64,000 nt of DNA, taken from NCBI GenBank assembly GCA_018195615.1, contig JAGTPG010000002.1, positions 1,302,001 through 1,366,000 on the forward strand, written 5' to 3'. Below are positions 48,152-58,040 of this stretch, in pieces; within the stretch, counting starts at the first letter, position 1, and the number at the start of each line of letters is the position of its first letter. The position numbers and the translations under genes were made by a program. The notes under the pieces were generated by a model. The model had not been told where the DNA came from. It saw only the letters and a list, made by a program, of their open reading frames with translations, and did not search any database. Origin of the DNA: Streptomyces tuirus (GTDB lineage: Bacteria; Actinomycetota; Actinomycetes; Streptomycetales; Streptomycetaceae).

Positions 48152-49640
48152 GTGAGTTCGATGCCGGCGCAGAACGGCGGAAGCGCCGATGCGGCAACCG
48201 TCCCGATCCTGTCGGGGATGTACCCCGATCCGACGGTGTGCCGGGCCGGCGAAGACTACTACCTGGCGAACTCGTCCTTCGAGTACAGCCCCGGCATCCC
48301 GATCTGGCACTCGCGGGACCTGGTGTCCTGGCATCAGATCGGGCACGCCCTGACGAGGGACGACCAGTTCCCCGCAGGCCGGTCGCCGTCGAGTCGCGGC
48401 GTCTACGCCCCGACGCTGCGCCATCGCGACGGGCGGTTTTGGCTGATCACCACGAACATCGACGATGTCCGCGGAGGTCATCAGATCTACCACGCGACCG
48501 ACCCGGCCGGGCCGTGGTCCGCGCCGGTGTGCCTGACCGGACTGGACGGCATCGATCCGGACCTGGCCTGGGACGACGAGGGCACCTGCCTGGTCACCTA
48601 CTGCTCGTGGTCCGAGGGCGAGATCGGTATCAGGCAGGCCGCGGTCGATCCGGAGCGAGGCCTGCTCCTCGAACAGCCGCGGTGGATCTGGCACGGCACC
48701 GGCCTGGCCCACTCCGAGGGGCCCCATCTGTACCGGCGCGGCGACTGGTGGTACCTGGTCATCGCGGAAGGCGGCACCGACCGGGGCCATGTGGTCTCGG
48801 TCGCCCGCTCGCGCAGCCCGCGAGGGCCGTTCGAGGCCGCCCCGCACAATCCGGTTCTCACCCACCGCAGCACAGCCCATCCCGTCCAGAACGTCGGTCA
48901 CGCGGATCTCGTGGAGCGTCCCGACGGGACGTGGGCCGCGGTGTATCTGGGCACACGACCGCGAGGCGGCAGTCCGCGCTTCCACGTCAACGGACGTGAG
49001 ACCTTCCTCGCCGACGTCTCCTGGGCCGAGGACTGGCCGTACGTCGAACCGGCGAACCTGTGCGTCCCTACGCGGCTGAGGGACTTCGTGGACGACTTCT
49101 CCGCACCCGTGCTCGATCTCAGGTGGGTCTCGCCGGGGAACGCGCCGAACGATTCGTCCGCTCGGTGCCCGAGGGAGTGATCGTGGGTCGCGCCCCGAGC
49201 GGGACCGGTGAGCCTTCGGGTTGTTCACCCGGGTCGGCGGAGACCACTGGGAGGCCGAGTTCCTCGCCGATCCCGGGGACGGGGCGTTCACCGTCGCGCT
49301 ACGGCTCGACGGCGCGCACTGGTACGGGCTGCGCGTCGCCGACGGTGCGGTCACCGCCGTGGCGCGCATCGGACAGATCCAGACAACTCTGGGCTCCCGC
49401 CCACTGCCCCGCTCCCCTGTCGCCCTCCGTATTCGGTCCACGGAACCGACCTGGAACGGGCCGGACGACATCGAGGTGGGCATCGGGCAGGGAACCGGTA
49501 CCGACGTGCTCGGCCGCCTGGACGGACGGTACCTCTCCACCGAAGTGGCAGGCGGCTTCACCGGACGCCTGGTCGGCTTGTGGGCCGAGTCCGGGACGGC
49601 CCTCGTGCGCCGGGTCAGGTTCACCGAACTGCGCGTCTGA
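48152..49640 (+). CDS. GH43 beta-xylosidase / alpha-L-arabinofuranosidase, two frameshifts
   Basis: GTG 48152. G bases are missing at 49135-49138 and 49218-49220; restored length is 496 aa. The propeller shows GMYPDPTVCRAGEDYYLANSS (catalytic base Asp in YPDP), DGIDPDLAWDD and HSEGPHLYRR (acid Glu). A C-terminal beta-sandwich (HWEAEFLADPGDGAF) of the GH43_C2 type follows. No signal peptide is evident, so it may act on imported oligosaccharides. Arabinose removal from arabinogalactan fragments fits the locus. Confidence 0.9.
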
Positions 49641-49668
49641 CGGGGTGGTGACCGATGAACGCGGCAGC

Positions 49669-50028
49669 TCACCGCTGAGCGACTGCCTCCTCGGCGAGGT
49701 CAGCGGGGCCTCCTCGGGATCGGGGACCTCCATGGCCCAGGCGCCCATCGCGTTGAGGACCTCGCGCAGCCCCTCGCCGAGCGGCGTGAGGTGGTACTCG
49801 ACCCGCGGAGGGATCTCGGCGTACGTGGTGCGGATGACGATGCCGTGCGTCTCGAACTGGCGCAGTCGGCTGGTCAGGGTGTGGGGGCTGATGCCGGGCA
49901 GGGCCTCACGCAGCTCCGTGAAACGGTGTGGCCCTTCAACAGCTCCCGCACGATGAGAGTGGCCCAGGGCCGTTGAGCAGGGCAAGGAACCGGGCGACGC
50001 CGCACTCGGGCAGGCACATATTGGTCAT
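49669..50028 (-). CDS. HxlR-family regulator, three frameshifts
   Basis: ATG 50028. Single bases are missing at 49967-49969, 49930-49931 and 49705-49708. Restoration gives 120 aa: MTNMCLPECGVARFLALLNG, PWATLIVRELLKG, PHRFTELREALPGISPHTL and a C terminus ending EEAVAQR. Winged-helix layout and an N-terminal cysteine (CLPEC) are typical of redox- or thiol-responsive HxlR regulators. It is divergent from the NmrA-type gene at 50092, and the 39-bp operator lies between them. Confidence 0.85.
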
Positions 50029-50045
50029 GCAAATGAGAGTACCTC

Positions 50046-50084
50046 ATTAGTGCAGTTGATGTAACCGGTGCATCGTATGCACTA
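50046..50084. promoter_or_regulatory. 39-bp operator between HxlR and NmrA-type genes
   Basis: It begins ATTAGTGCAGTTGATGTAAC and continues CCGGTGCATCGTATGCACTA. The inner GTGCAT-CGT-ATGCAC is a perfect dyad, and TAGTGCA/TGCACTA forms an outer one. It is identical at 37 of 39 positions to the inverted copy at 63395-63433. Confidence 0.85.
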
Positions 50085-50091
50085 TTGAGGC

Positions 50092-50932
50092 ATGACCTAC
50101 GTTATTCATGGCGCCACCGGCGCCCAGGGTGCCCCCGTCGTCGCCGCTCTCATCACCGCCGGCAAGTCCGTCACCGCACTGACCCGCAATCCCGACGCCG
50201 TCGTGGAGGGCGCCCGGGTGCTGGCCGCAAGCAACTCCTCCGTCGCCGACCTCACCGCCGCGTATCGCGGCGCTGAAGGAGTCTTCGTCCACCTGCCGGT
50301 GGCCGCCGAAGAGGATCGTCTGACCTACGCCGACAACATCCTCACCGCCGTCCGCGAGGCCCGCCCGGCCCGCGTGGTGTTCTCCACCAGTGGGTACCCG
50401 ACCGACCCTGCCATCGGCGGATCCGCCGCGAACCTGGCCGCGGGCCTCGCCGAGAGCGGCGTCTCCCACGCGGTGATCGCACCCGAGCTCTACCTGGAGA
50501 ACCTGCTCATGCCCTACGTCATCGACTCCGCCCGGGAACGAGGCGTACTGCCCTACCCCATCCGCGCCGACTTCCCCGTCTCCTGGGCCTCCCACCTCGA
50601 CATCGCCGACGCCACGGCCGCCCTCTTCGAACGCCCCGACGTCACCGGCATCGTCTCCGTCGGCCAGTACCCCGCGATCACCGGACCGGAGCTGGCCGAA
50701 GCGTTCGCCGCCCGCCTCGGGCGGGACGTGGCCTTCCAGCCCCTGGCTCCCGAGGACTTCCGCACCTCCGTCGCCCCCTCATCGGGAGGGTCCCGCCGCG
50801 GGCCTCGCGGAAGCCTACAAGGCCATGAGCGCGATGCCGGGCCGTCCCATCACGCCGGAGAACTCCGCCCAGAAGCTCCTCGACGTCACCCCCCGCACCA
50901 CCACCCAGTGGCTCGCCGACATGGGCCTGTGA
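50092..50932 (+). CDS. NmrA/SDR-type NAD(P)-binding protein, two frameshifts
   Basis: ATG 50092. Bases are missing at 50774-50778 and 50784-50786; restored length is 280 aa, exactly that of the paralogue at 62545. The N-terminal motif is YVIHGATGAQGAPVVAAL. Conserved parts include GVFVHLPVAAEEDRL, RVVFSTSGYPTD, WASHLDIADATAALFE and a C terminus TPRTTTQWLADMGL. This atypical SDR family includes NAD(P)-binding quinone reductase-like and redox sensor proteins. Stress or xenobiotic response is inferred from the HxlR partner. Confidence 0.9.
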
Positions 50933-50984
50933 GACGGGAACAGCACCCTCACCCCCAACCGGGACAATCTGATACCGACCGTCT

Positions 50985-51024
50985 CCGGACACCGCTTGGC
51001 GGCCCCCCGCCAGGCGGTGTCCGG
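50985..51024. terminator. Terminator hairpin after the NmrA-type gene
   Basis: CCGGACACCGC and GCGGTGTCCGG form an 11-bp perfect stem, extended inward by TTGGCGG/CCGCCAG. It lies 53 bases past the stop at 50932. Confidence 0.88.
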
Positions 51025-51172
51025 CGTTCCTTTCACCCAGGTCGAACGGCGCGGATGCCGAGGTGGTGATTCAGGTTTCCCGGGACCGGATGTCCGCTCG
51101 CCTTGCTGTCCGCCCCCGGTGCGGAGGATCGTTGTCGTAGCCGGTCATCGGCACAAAGGAGTGCGGTACGAC

Positions 51173-53543
51173 ATGGAACCCAGGTGCCTCCCGGAGTGTT
51201 CGATCAGGCGTCGGCGAAGGTACACCCCGACGCATCCGAAGCAATCGTGGTCACGGACTCGGCCGGACGGGTCACCCACTTCAGCGCCGGTGCGCCTGCG
51301 CTCTGGGGTTATGACTCCGAGGAGATCCTCGGCAAAGGGCTGGCAGATCTGGTCAGCCCCGACCGCACAGCGCTGAGGGGTCGTGACGGCAGGACCCTTC
51401 AGGCCCGGGCGGGTGTCTTCCCGCTGGGGTCCGAGGAGAGCCCGGAAGGCTTCGTGCTGGTGGCCCGGCGGCAGGGGGAAGCACGGCGGCTTCCGACAGG
51501 GAGACGATGGTCGTGAGGGCATTCGACCAGCACCCCACGTCGTACGCGATCTACGACCACGAGGCCAGGATCCACAGCCTGAACCATGCGGCATCCAGGG
51601 AGCTGGGTCACAGCGAGGAAGAGATGCTGGGGCACTTCCTTCCCGAGCTCGTTCCGGGACCGATTTTCGAAGAGCTGGATCGGCGGGTCCGCCGGGTTCT
51701 GCAGACCGGAGAGACGCAGTACATGGAGCCTTTCGTGCAGGCCCCGGGCGAGTCCAGGGCGCACGCCTGGTTCCTGGACATCTATCCGCTCAAGGACGCG
51801 GCCGGCCGGGTGCACGGGGTGGCTGTGTCGGCGTCCGACTACTCCCAGCAGTACGAGTCGCGGGAGCGGCTGGCTCTGGTCAGCGAAGCCCGGACCGTCA
51901 TCGGCACCAGCCTCGATGTGGAACGTACGGCGCGGGAGCTGGCCGAAGTGGCGGTTCCCCGCTTCGCCGACGTGATCAGCGTCGACCTGCTGGAGCCGGT
52001 GATTCGGGGCGACCTGCCCGGGCCCGTGCTGCCCGGCCCGGTCCAGCTGCGCCGAGCGGCTTGGCGATCCGCATCACCCGGCCCGTGGGACCGCGGCGGG
52101 CCTGGCGAGATCAGCCGTCACCCGATCTCCTCCCCCGTCGCCCGGTGCCTGGCCGACGGTCGCGCGGTCCTGCACCACGTGACCGACCCCGAGATCATCC
52201 GCTGGTTCGCCGATGACGTCGTGCACGCGCAGCAGGCCCGGTCGTGCCGACTGCACTCGCTGATCGCCGTGCCGATCCGGACCCGTGACGCGATCCTCGG
52301 GGCCGTGCTGTTCGCCCGTTGCGCCCCGTCCCGCGAGCTCTTCCGTCCCGACGACCTGCCGGTCACCGAAGACCTGGTCGCACGCGTGGCCGTCTGCGTG
52401 GACAACGCCCGTCGGTTCACGCGAGAGCGTGGCATCGCGCTGGCGCTGCAACGGAGCCTGCTGCCGCGAGGACCGACCGCACACCCCGCCGTCGAGACAG
52501 CGGCCCGCTATCTGCCCGCGGGCGACGGCGCCGAGGCGGGCGGTGACTGGTACGACGTGATCCCGCTGCCGGGAGCACGAGTCGGTCTGGTCGTGGGTGA
52601 TGTCGTCGGCCACGGCGTCCACGCCTCCGCCACGATGGGCAGGCTCCGCACAGGGGTGCGCACGCTCGCCGACATCGACCTGCCTCCCGACGAGTTGCTG
52701 ACCCATCTCGACGACATCGTGGCCCACGCCGCGGGCGATCAGGAAGCGGACACCGCCGATGAGATCCCTGGAGACGTCGGCGCGACTTGCCTGTACGCCG
52801 TCTACAACCCCGTGTCCGGCACCTGCTCGCTGGCCCGGGCCGGCCACCCGGCACCCCTGCTGATCCGTCCGGACGGCGTCAACGCGGACCTCGACGCGCC
52901 CGCCGGCCCTCCCTCGGCCTGGGCAGTCTCCCCTTTGAGACGGCGGAGCTCACTCTGCCGGAAGGCAGCCTGCTGGCCCTGTTCACCGACGGTCTTCTCA
53001 CGGCCGACGGCCGGGACGTCGATGAAGGTCTCACCGCGCTTCGGGACGCTCTGGCCCGGCCCGCCGCCTCACTGGAGGCGCTGGCCGACGCCGTCCTGGA
53101 CGCACTGTGCCAAGGGCCGAGCGCCGACGACATCGCCCTGCTCCTGGTACGCACCCGGATCCTCGACCGGCACCACGTCGCCTCCTGGGACCTCCCAGCG
53201 ACCCTGCCGTGGTGGCCCGGGCACGGAAAGACGTCTCCGAGTTGCTCGTTGCCTGGGGGCTCGTGGAGGAGGCGTTCGTCACGGAGCTGGTGGTCAGTGA
53301 GCTGGTCACCAATGCCATCCGATACGCCACCGGACCGATCCGCCTCCAGCTGATCAAGGAACAGACCCTGATCTGCGAAGTCTCCGACGGCAGCAGTACC
53401 GCTCCGCATCTGCGCCGGGCCCGGCTGAGCGATGAGGGCGGCCGGGGGCTGTTCATGGTCGCCGAACTCACCCGGCGCTGGGGACCCGCTACCAGCGCAC
53501 GGGCAAGACCATCTGGGCGGAGCAGTCCATCGGCGCATCCTGA
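51173..53543 (+). CDS. PAS-GAF-SpoIIE phosphatase-HATPase protein, five frameshifts
   Basis: ATG 51173 with AAAGGAG upstream. Single bases are missing at 51190-51192, 51499-51501, 52911-52913, 53194-53196 and 53480-53483; restored length is 791 aa. Order: a PAS domain (SEAIVVTDSAGRVTHFSAG), a second PAS (TSYAIYDHEARIHSLNHAAS), a GAF domain (SLIAVPIRTRDAILGAVLF), a SpoIIE/PP2C phosphatase (AEAGGDWYDVIPL, GDVVGHGVHASATMG, PEGSLLALFTDGLL) and a C-terminal HATPase_c (VVSELVTNAIRYATG, DEGGRGLFMVAELTRRWG). This RsbU-RsbW-like array likely controls an anti-sigma/anti-anti-sigma switch. Confidence 0.9.
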
Positions 53544-53580
53544 ACGACCAGCCGCCGAACGGCCCCACCCTTGCTGAAGG

Positions 53581-54006
53581 TCAGTCCGCCACACCGTTGA
53601 AGGCGATCACCTTGTCGATGCGCGCCCGGACGAGGAGTTCCCCGTGGCCTCCGTTGCGTGCCGCGTACTCCTCGGCCCGGTCCTCCCCCATGTATCGAGC
53701 GCCCAGGCGCGCGGCCCAGTGCCGCATGTCCTCCGGTTCGTCGGAGATCTCGGCGCGGCCCTGCAGGACGACGAAGGCGTAGGGCGGCTGATCGTCGTCC
53801 ACGCACAGGGCGAACCGTCCGTCCCGGGCCAGGTTGCGCCCCTTGACGCCGGTCTTGTCGGTGTTGAACACCACATTGTGTCCGTCGAGCAGGAACCAGA
53901 TGGGTGTCACGTGCGGGCTGCCGTCGGCCCGTACCGTCGACAGCTTCCCGGTGCGGGTCCCGTGCGACACGAAGGCCCGCCACTCGTCGTCGGTCATCTT
54001 CCGCAT
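53581..54006 (-). CDS. PPOX-class F420-dependent-type flavin-fold protein
   Basis: 141 aa from ATG 54006 (MRKMTDDEWRAFVSHGTRTG) with an AAGG site; longer frames exist but the family length supports this start. The split-barrel fold shows KLSTVRADGSPHVTPIWFLL, VVFNTDKTGVKGRNLARDG and PYAFVVLQGRAEI. The family (pyridoxamine 5'-phosphate oxidase-like, TIGR03618 type) reduces substrates with F420. It is convergent with the SpoIIE-type gene. Confidence 0.88.
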   Translation of the reverse strand: MRKMTDDEWRAFVSHGTRTGKLSTVRADGSPHVTPIWFLLDGHNVVFNTDKTGVKGRNLARDGRFALCVDDDQPPYAFVVLQGRAEISDEPEDMRHWAARLGARYMGEDRAEEYAARNGGHGELLVRARIDKVIAFNGVAD

Positions 54007-54233
54007 GCGTCTGCCTTCCATGTAGGTCAATGGATGCCCGGGCTGATCCAGGAACTCGTCCTCTGCTGACTGATCGCGGGAGAACGGCCACCGCACCGAG
54101 CCTCACGAAGACCGGGTCGCGGGCCTCTCGACCGTCGCCGGAGGACTGATGGGGCCCGGCCGGCGCGGACGCTCCCCTACTGGGAGCACCTCGCCCCCAC
54201 GGTGGCCGGGCCTTCCTTCCGGACGGCCAGGAG

Positions 54234-55007
54234 TCAGCCGAACTGGAGCCTGTCGGCCAGCCCGGCCTCGGCGAAGGCCTCCTCGATCTCCTTCCGGCCC
54301 TCCTTGAAGTGCGCCCAGCTGTCGAAGTGGGCGGGGATGACCCGGCGCGCGCCGAGGATCTTCCCGGCCTCGGCGCCCTGGGCGCTGTCCAGGGTGACCA
54401 GGCCGTTGTCGAAGAAGAGAGCGTGGCGGGCGCCACCGAGGAACAGGATCGCCGTGTCCACCGGGGCGAACCTCTCGGCGATCTGCTCCACGTACTCCAT
54501 CGCGGCGTTGTCGCCGCTGACGTAGACGGAGGGCAGGTCGTCCGCGGTGAGCATGAAGCCGACCACGTCACCGGAGAGCGGCTCGCACCCTTCGGGGCCG
54601 TGCCGCGCGGGGACGCCGGTCACGGTCACAGTGCCGCCGTCCGGACGCTTGAGCTCCGCCGTCTCCCAGAAGGCGAGCCCGCGGGCGTTGCCGCCCAGCC
54701 GGCCCGCGCCGCTCTCGGTGGTGAAGACGACCGGCACCTCGGGCAGGAAGGCCCGCCCGGCGGTGTCGAGGTTGTCCTGGTGCTCGTCGTGCGAGAGCAG
54801 CACGGCGTCGACACGGCCGAGGTCGGCGGCCGTGATGGGCGCGGGGTCCGTCTTGACCAGCTGGTAGTCGCCGGCGCCCGTGTCGTAGGCGCCGGGCGGG
54901 TCGAAGGTGGGGTCGGCGACGAAGCGCAGACCGCCGTACTCGATGAGGGTGGTGGGGCCGCCGTAGACGTGGACGGGGACCTGCTCGCTGGTGCTGGTGC
55001 CGGCCAT
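54234..55007 (-). CDS. MBL-fold metallohydrolase (UlaG-like)
   Basis: 257 aa from ATG 55007 after GAGAGGTCATCC. The metal motif is LLSHDEHQDNLD, with the first histidine followed by Glu-His and Asp. Further ligand positions occur in GVPARHGPEG, SGDNAAME and RVIPAHFDSW. It starts YGGPTTLIEYGGLRFVADPTF as in the UlaG/L-ascorbate lactonase-like group. Substrate unknown. It lies downstream of the VOC gene, with which it is probably co-transcribed (53 bases apart). Confidence 0.88.
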   Translation of the reverse strand: MAGTSTSEQVPVHVYGGPTTLIEYGGLRFVADPTFDPPGAYDTGAGDYQLVKTDPAPITAADLGRVDAVLLSHDEHQDNLDTAGRAFLPEVPVVFTTESGAGRLGGNARGLAFWETAELKRPDGGTVTVTGVPARHGPEGCEPLSGDVVGFMLTADDLPSVYVSGDNAAMEYVEQIAERFAPVDTAILFLGGARHALFFDNGLVTLDSAQGAEAGKILGARRVIPAHFDSWAHFKEGRKEIEEAFAEAGLADRLQFG

Positions 55008-55060
55008 GGATGACCTCTCAATCGCTGATGGGGTGCAGGACGACTCGCCGAGGGGGTCGC

Positions 55061-55441
55061 TCACTGCGCGGGGGCGGAGAACACGCCGAAGTGCTGGCCG
55101 GTGCTGTCCTCCAGCCGGGCGAAGGTGAGGCCCGCGGCGTCCGTGACCGGGGCCATGAGCACCTTGGCGCCCAGCGCCTCGGCGCGCTCGACCGTCGCGG
55201 CGACGTCCTGTACGAAGACGTAGAAGATCGCGTAGTCGGAGAACTTGCCCTCCGACTCCCACACGCCTCCGGAGGGCTGCTCGGCGCCCGGCGCGACGAC
55301 CGCGTGGTAGTTCACCCCGGGCGTGTTGGTGTTGAGCTGGAAGTTCCAGCCGAACAGCCGGCCGTAGAACTGCTTCACCTCTTCCGGCTGGTTGCTGCCG
55401 ATCTCGAACCAGGCCACGGAGTTGAAGGCAGGACCGGGCAT
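55061..55441 (-). CDS. VOC-family (glyoxalase-like) protein
   Basis: 126 aa from ATG 55441 (MPGPAFNSVAWFEIGSNQPE) with GAGGAG upstream. It has the paired beta-alpha-beta-beta-beta layout, with KQFYGRLFGWNFQLN and a C-terminal TFARLEDSTGQHFGVFS. The first ligand position is VAWFEIG rather than a histidine, so metal binding and catalysis are uncertain. Such proteins serve as isomerases, dioxygenase-like enzymes or antibiotic-binding proteins. Confidence 0.85.
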   Translation of the reverse strand: MPGPAFNSVAWFEIGSNQPEEVKQFYGRLFGWNFQLNTNTPGVNYHAVVAPGAEQPSGGVWESEGKFSDYAIFYVFVQDVAATVERAEALGAKVLMAPVTDAAGLTFARLEDSTGQHFGVFSAPAQ

Positions 55442-55626
55442 CGAACTCTCCTCACTCTCAGAATCAGGACATATCAGCATCCTCCGCACCTCGCAGCCGG
55501 GACGGCGATCACGGGCGGAGTTGCCGCGCCCAGACTAGGCAGATACATTCCATGGAAGCAACTTCCACAGATGAATGTTCCGCGTCGGGCCGCCAGTCGG
55601 GCCACCGGGGAGAGGGACGCAAGCCC

Positions 55627-56523
55627 ATGAAGCCGGTCGAGATCGAAGCGAAGACGCTGATCCAGAGGTCGAAGATCCCCTCGATCGACTACGTCATCAA
55701 CCCGTACACCGGCTGCGTGCTCGGTTGCGCCTATTGCTACGCCAGCTTCGCCGGGCGGCAGTTCGGCCAGCCGGTGAAGGAGTGGGGCAACTATCTGTAT
55801 GTCAAGAGGAACGCGGTGGAGCTCGCCCGCAAGGAGCTGGCGAAGATGCCCGAGCACAAGCGCCGTGGCACGGTCCTGCTCAGCTCGGTCACCGACCCCT
55901 ACCAGGGACACGAGACGCAGTACCGTCTCACCCGTGGCATCCTGCGCGAGCTGGACGCCGTCTCCTACCCGGGTACCATCCGCGTCCTGACCAAATCCCC
56001 GGTCGTCACCCGGGACATCGACCTGCTCAACCGCCTTCCCCGGGCCGAGGTGGGCATGACCGTCACCACCACCGACGACACGGTGAGCCGCTGGCTGGAG
56101 GTCCGCGCCCCGCTCGCCTCCCGCCGACTGCGCACCCTCGCCGAACTGCACGAGGCGGGCGTGCCCGTCTTCGCCTTCGTCGGACCGCTGCTGCCCCACT
56201 TCGCCACTCGGCCCGAGCTGCTGGACCACCTGTTCGGCCAGCTGGTCGAGACCGGCGTTCGCGAGGTCTACATGGAGCACATCAACCTCAAGCGGTACAT
56301 CCGCGAGCGGATGGACGCCGTCCTCGCCGACGAGCCGGAGGACGTCCGCGAGGCGTATGTCCAGGCCCGGACCAAGGACCACCGCGAACAGCTCGACGCG
56401 ATCGTGGCACCACTGCTCGACAAACACGGACTGCGGCTGCGCTTCGACGAGGTCGTCCACCACGACGAGTTCAAGGGTGACAGGCCGGACGTCTACGGAC
56501 CGCCCGCTGGTCCCACTGCCTGA
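55627..56523 (+). CDS. Radical SAM protein of the spore photoproduct lyase-like (Rv2578c) family
   Basis: 298 aa from ATG 55627 (MKPVEIEAKTLIQRSKIPS); an upstream ATG at 55552 in the same frame adds 25 residues. The cluster-binding motif is NPYTGCVLGCAYCYASF (Cx3Cx2C). Other family segments are VLLSSVTDPYQGHE, RVLTKSPVVTRDIDLL and VFAFVGPLLPHFA. These fit the actinobacterial SPL-family radical SAM group. It may act in nucleic acid repair or modification; the reaction is unproven for this subgroup. Confidence 0.9.
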   Translation: MKPVEIEAKTLIQRSKIPSIDYVINPYTGCVLGCAYCYASFAGRQFGQPVKEWGNYLYVKRNAVELARKELAKMPEHKRRGTVLLSSVTDPYQGHETQYRLTRGILRELDAVSYPGTIRVLTKSPVVTRDIDLLNRLPRAEVGMTVTTTDDTVSRWLEVRAPLASRRLRTLAELHEAGVPVFAFVGPLLPHFATRPELLDHLFGQLVETGVREVYMEHINLKRYIRERMDAVLADEPEDVREAYVQARTKDHREQLDAIVAPLLDKHGLRLRFDEVVHHDEFKGDRPDVYGPPAGPTA

Positions 56524-56557
56524 AAGCGGTCCGCGTCAAAGAAGGAGAAGGATTCTG

Positions 56558-57370
56558 ATGCCGCGCCGTACACCCGTGGCGTTGCACTACGTCGAACGGG
56601 GCGAGGGGACCCCGGTTCTGGCTCTGCACGGCTGGAACCCCGATCACCGGCTGATGCTCGGCTGTCTGGAACCGGTGTTCAGCCCCCGCCCCGGCTACCG
56701 GCGGCTGTACCCGGATCTGCCGGGCATGGGCAAGTCGCCCGCGCCGCCGTCGATCGCGAGCTCCGACGACGTGCTCGACGCCGTCCGGGACTTCGTCGAG
56801 GAGGCGATCGGGGACGCGCCGTTTCTGCTCGTCGGCGAGTCCTACGGCGGCTACCTGGCCCGCGCCCTGGCCGCCGACCGTCCCGAGCAGGTTCTCGGTC
56901 TGGCCCTCATCTGCCCCATCGGCGTGGCCGTGGAGCCCGCCGAACGCCGCCTGCCGGACAAGCAAGTCGTACGGTCCGATCCGGAGCTGCTGTCCTCACT
57001 GGACCCGCAGACGGCCGGCCGGTTCGCGGACCTCGCCGTCGTTCAGACGGCAGGGACCCTGGGGCGTACGCGCGACGAGGTCCTCCCGGGTTTGGACGAG
57101 GCCGACACCGAGGCCATGGAGCGCATCGCACAGCGGTACGCGCTAACCCGTGATCCGGAAAGCGGGGAGGCGTTTCTCCGCCCGGCCCTGATCCTCACAG
57201 GGCGCCAGGACCACTCCGTGGGCTACCTCGACCAGTTCGCCCTGCTGCCCCACTACCCGCGCGCGTCGTACGCGGTACTCGACAGCGCCGGACACAACCT
57301 CCAGATCGAACAACCCGAGACGTTCAACGCGCTCCTGGGCGAGTGGCTCGACCGCGTCGCCGCCGAGTGA
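56558..57370 (+). CDS. Alpha/beta hydrolase
   Basis: 270 aa from ATG 56558 after GAAGGAGAAGG. The nucleophile elbow is VGESYGGYLARAL (Ser), the acid is in LTGRQDHSVGY (Asp) and the base in DSAGHNLQIEQPE (His). The oxyanion segment is LALHGWNPDH. It is a generic alpha/beta hydrolase of the haloalkane dehalogenase/epoxide hydrolase-esterase superfamily. It may be co-transcribed with the MarR gene that follows 34 bases later. Confidence 0.9.
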   Translation: MPRRTPVALHYVERGEGTPVLALHGWNPDHRLMLGCLEPVFSPRPGYRRLYPDLPGMGKSPAPPSIASSDDVLDAVRDFVEEAIGDAPFLLVGESYGGYLARALAADRPEQVLGLALICPIGVAVEPAERRLPDKQVVRSDPELLSSLDPQTAGRFADLAVVQTAGTLGRTRDEVLPGLDEADTEAMERIAQRYALTRDPESGEAFLRPALILTGRQDHSVGYLDQFALLPHYPRASYAVLDSAGHNLQIEQPETFNALLGEWLDRVAAE

Positions 57371-57404
57371 GCCCGCCTGTGTCGTCGCTGCGGAAGGTGC
57401 CCCG

Positions 57405-57836
57405 TTGGTTGACCTCAAGCGGCTGCACCATGACTTGGTACGGCTGGAGACCGAGCTGTGGAACACCCTCGAAGCCCGGCTGCGCGCCGAACACGGTCTG
57501 CCCATCACCTGGTTCCTGGTCATGCGGTACGTCGACCGGCACCCCGGGCGGCGAATCCAGGACATCGCCCACGAGTTCGCGATCACGGCCGGCGGCACCA
57601 GCAAGGTGGTCGACCGCATCGAGTCGGCCGGATACTGCCGGCGCCGCCCGCACCCTCGCGACCGGCGCTCGGCGATCGTCGAACTGACCGTGGCCGGGCA
57701 GGACCTGGTGGGCCGAGCCACCGAGGCGTTCGAAGCAGAGCTGCACGCACGGATCGGCACAGTGGTCACCGGGCAGGCACTCGAACAGTTCGCCGCGACA
57801 CTGCGCAGCCTGCTCATCGCCTCCACGGTCCGGTGA
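57405..57836 (+). CDS. MarR-family regulator, copy 1
   Basis: 143 aa from TTG 57405 with GGAAGG upstream. The winged helix shows RIQDIAHEFAITAGGTSKVV and DRIESAGYCRRRPHPRDRRS. It is a close paralogue of the MarR protein at 63522 along its whole length, with LVRLETELWNTLEARLRAE against LVRFETELWDAVDARLRAD. Which gene it controls is unclear; it is followed by the MMPL exporter, a common MarR target. Confidence 0.92.
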   Translation: MVDLKRLHHDLVRLETELWNTLEARLRAEHGLPITWFLVMRYVDRHPGRRIQDIAHEFAITAGGTSKVVDRIESAGYCRRRPHPRDRRSAIVELTVAGQDLVGRATEAFEAELHARIGTVVTGQALEQFAATLRSLLIASTVR

Positions 57837-58040
57837 AGTGGCGCCGCCCGCTGCGGAGATGTCCGGTCCCCGACCTGAGGATGACACCGACCGGTACCAC
57901 GGTACCGGTCGCCCCCCTGATTCGGTCCTGCGGTGCCGGGAGCCGGCACGCATCAGCTCATAGCTTGAGCACAGGGTCCTCCCCGGCCCGCCCCCTTCTG
58001 ACTCCACCTCCTGACCCTCACTTCCCGGGAGAGCACTTCC

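Noticed and set aside
49299..49985. A 228-residue minus-strand frame reaching into the GH43 gene
   Set aside because: Only its first part is HxlR. Restoring a base at 49705-49708 gives a stop at 49669 and the normal length of that family.
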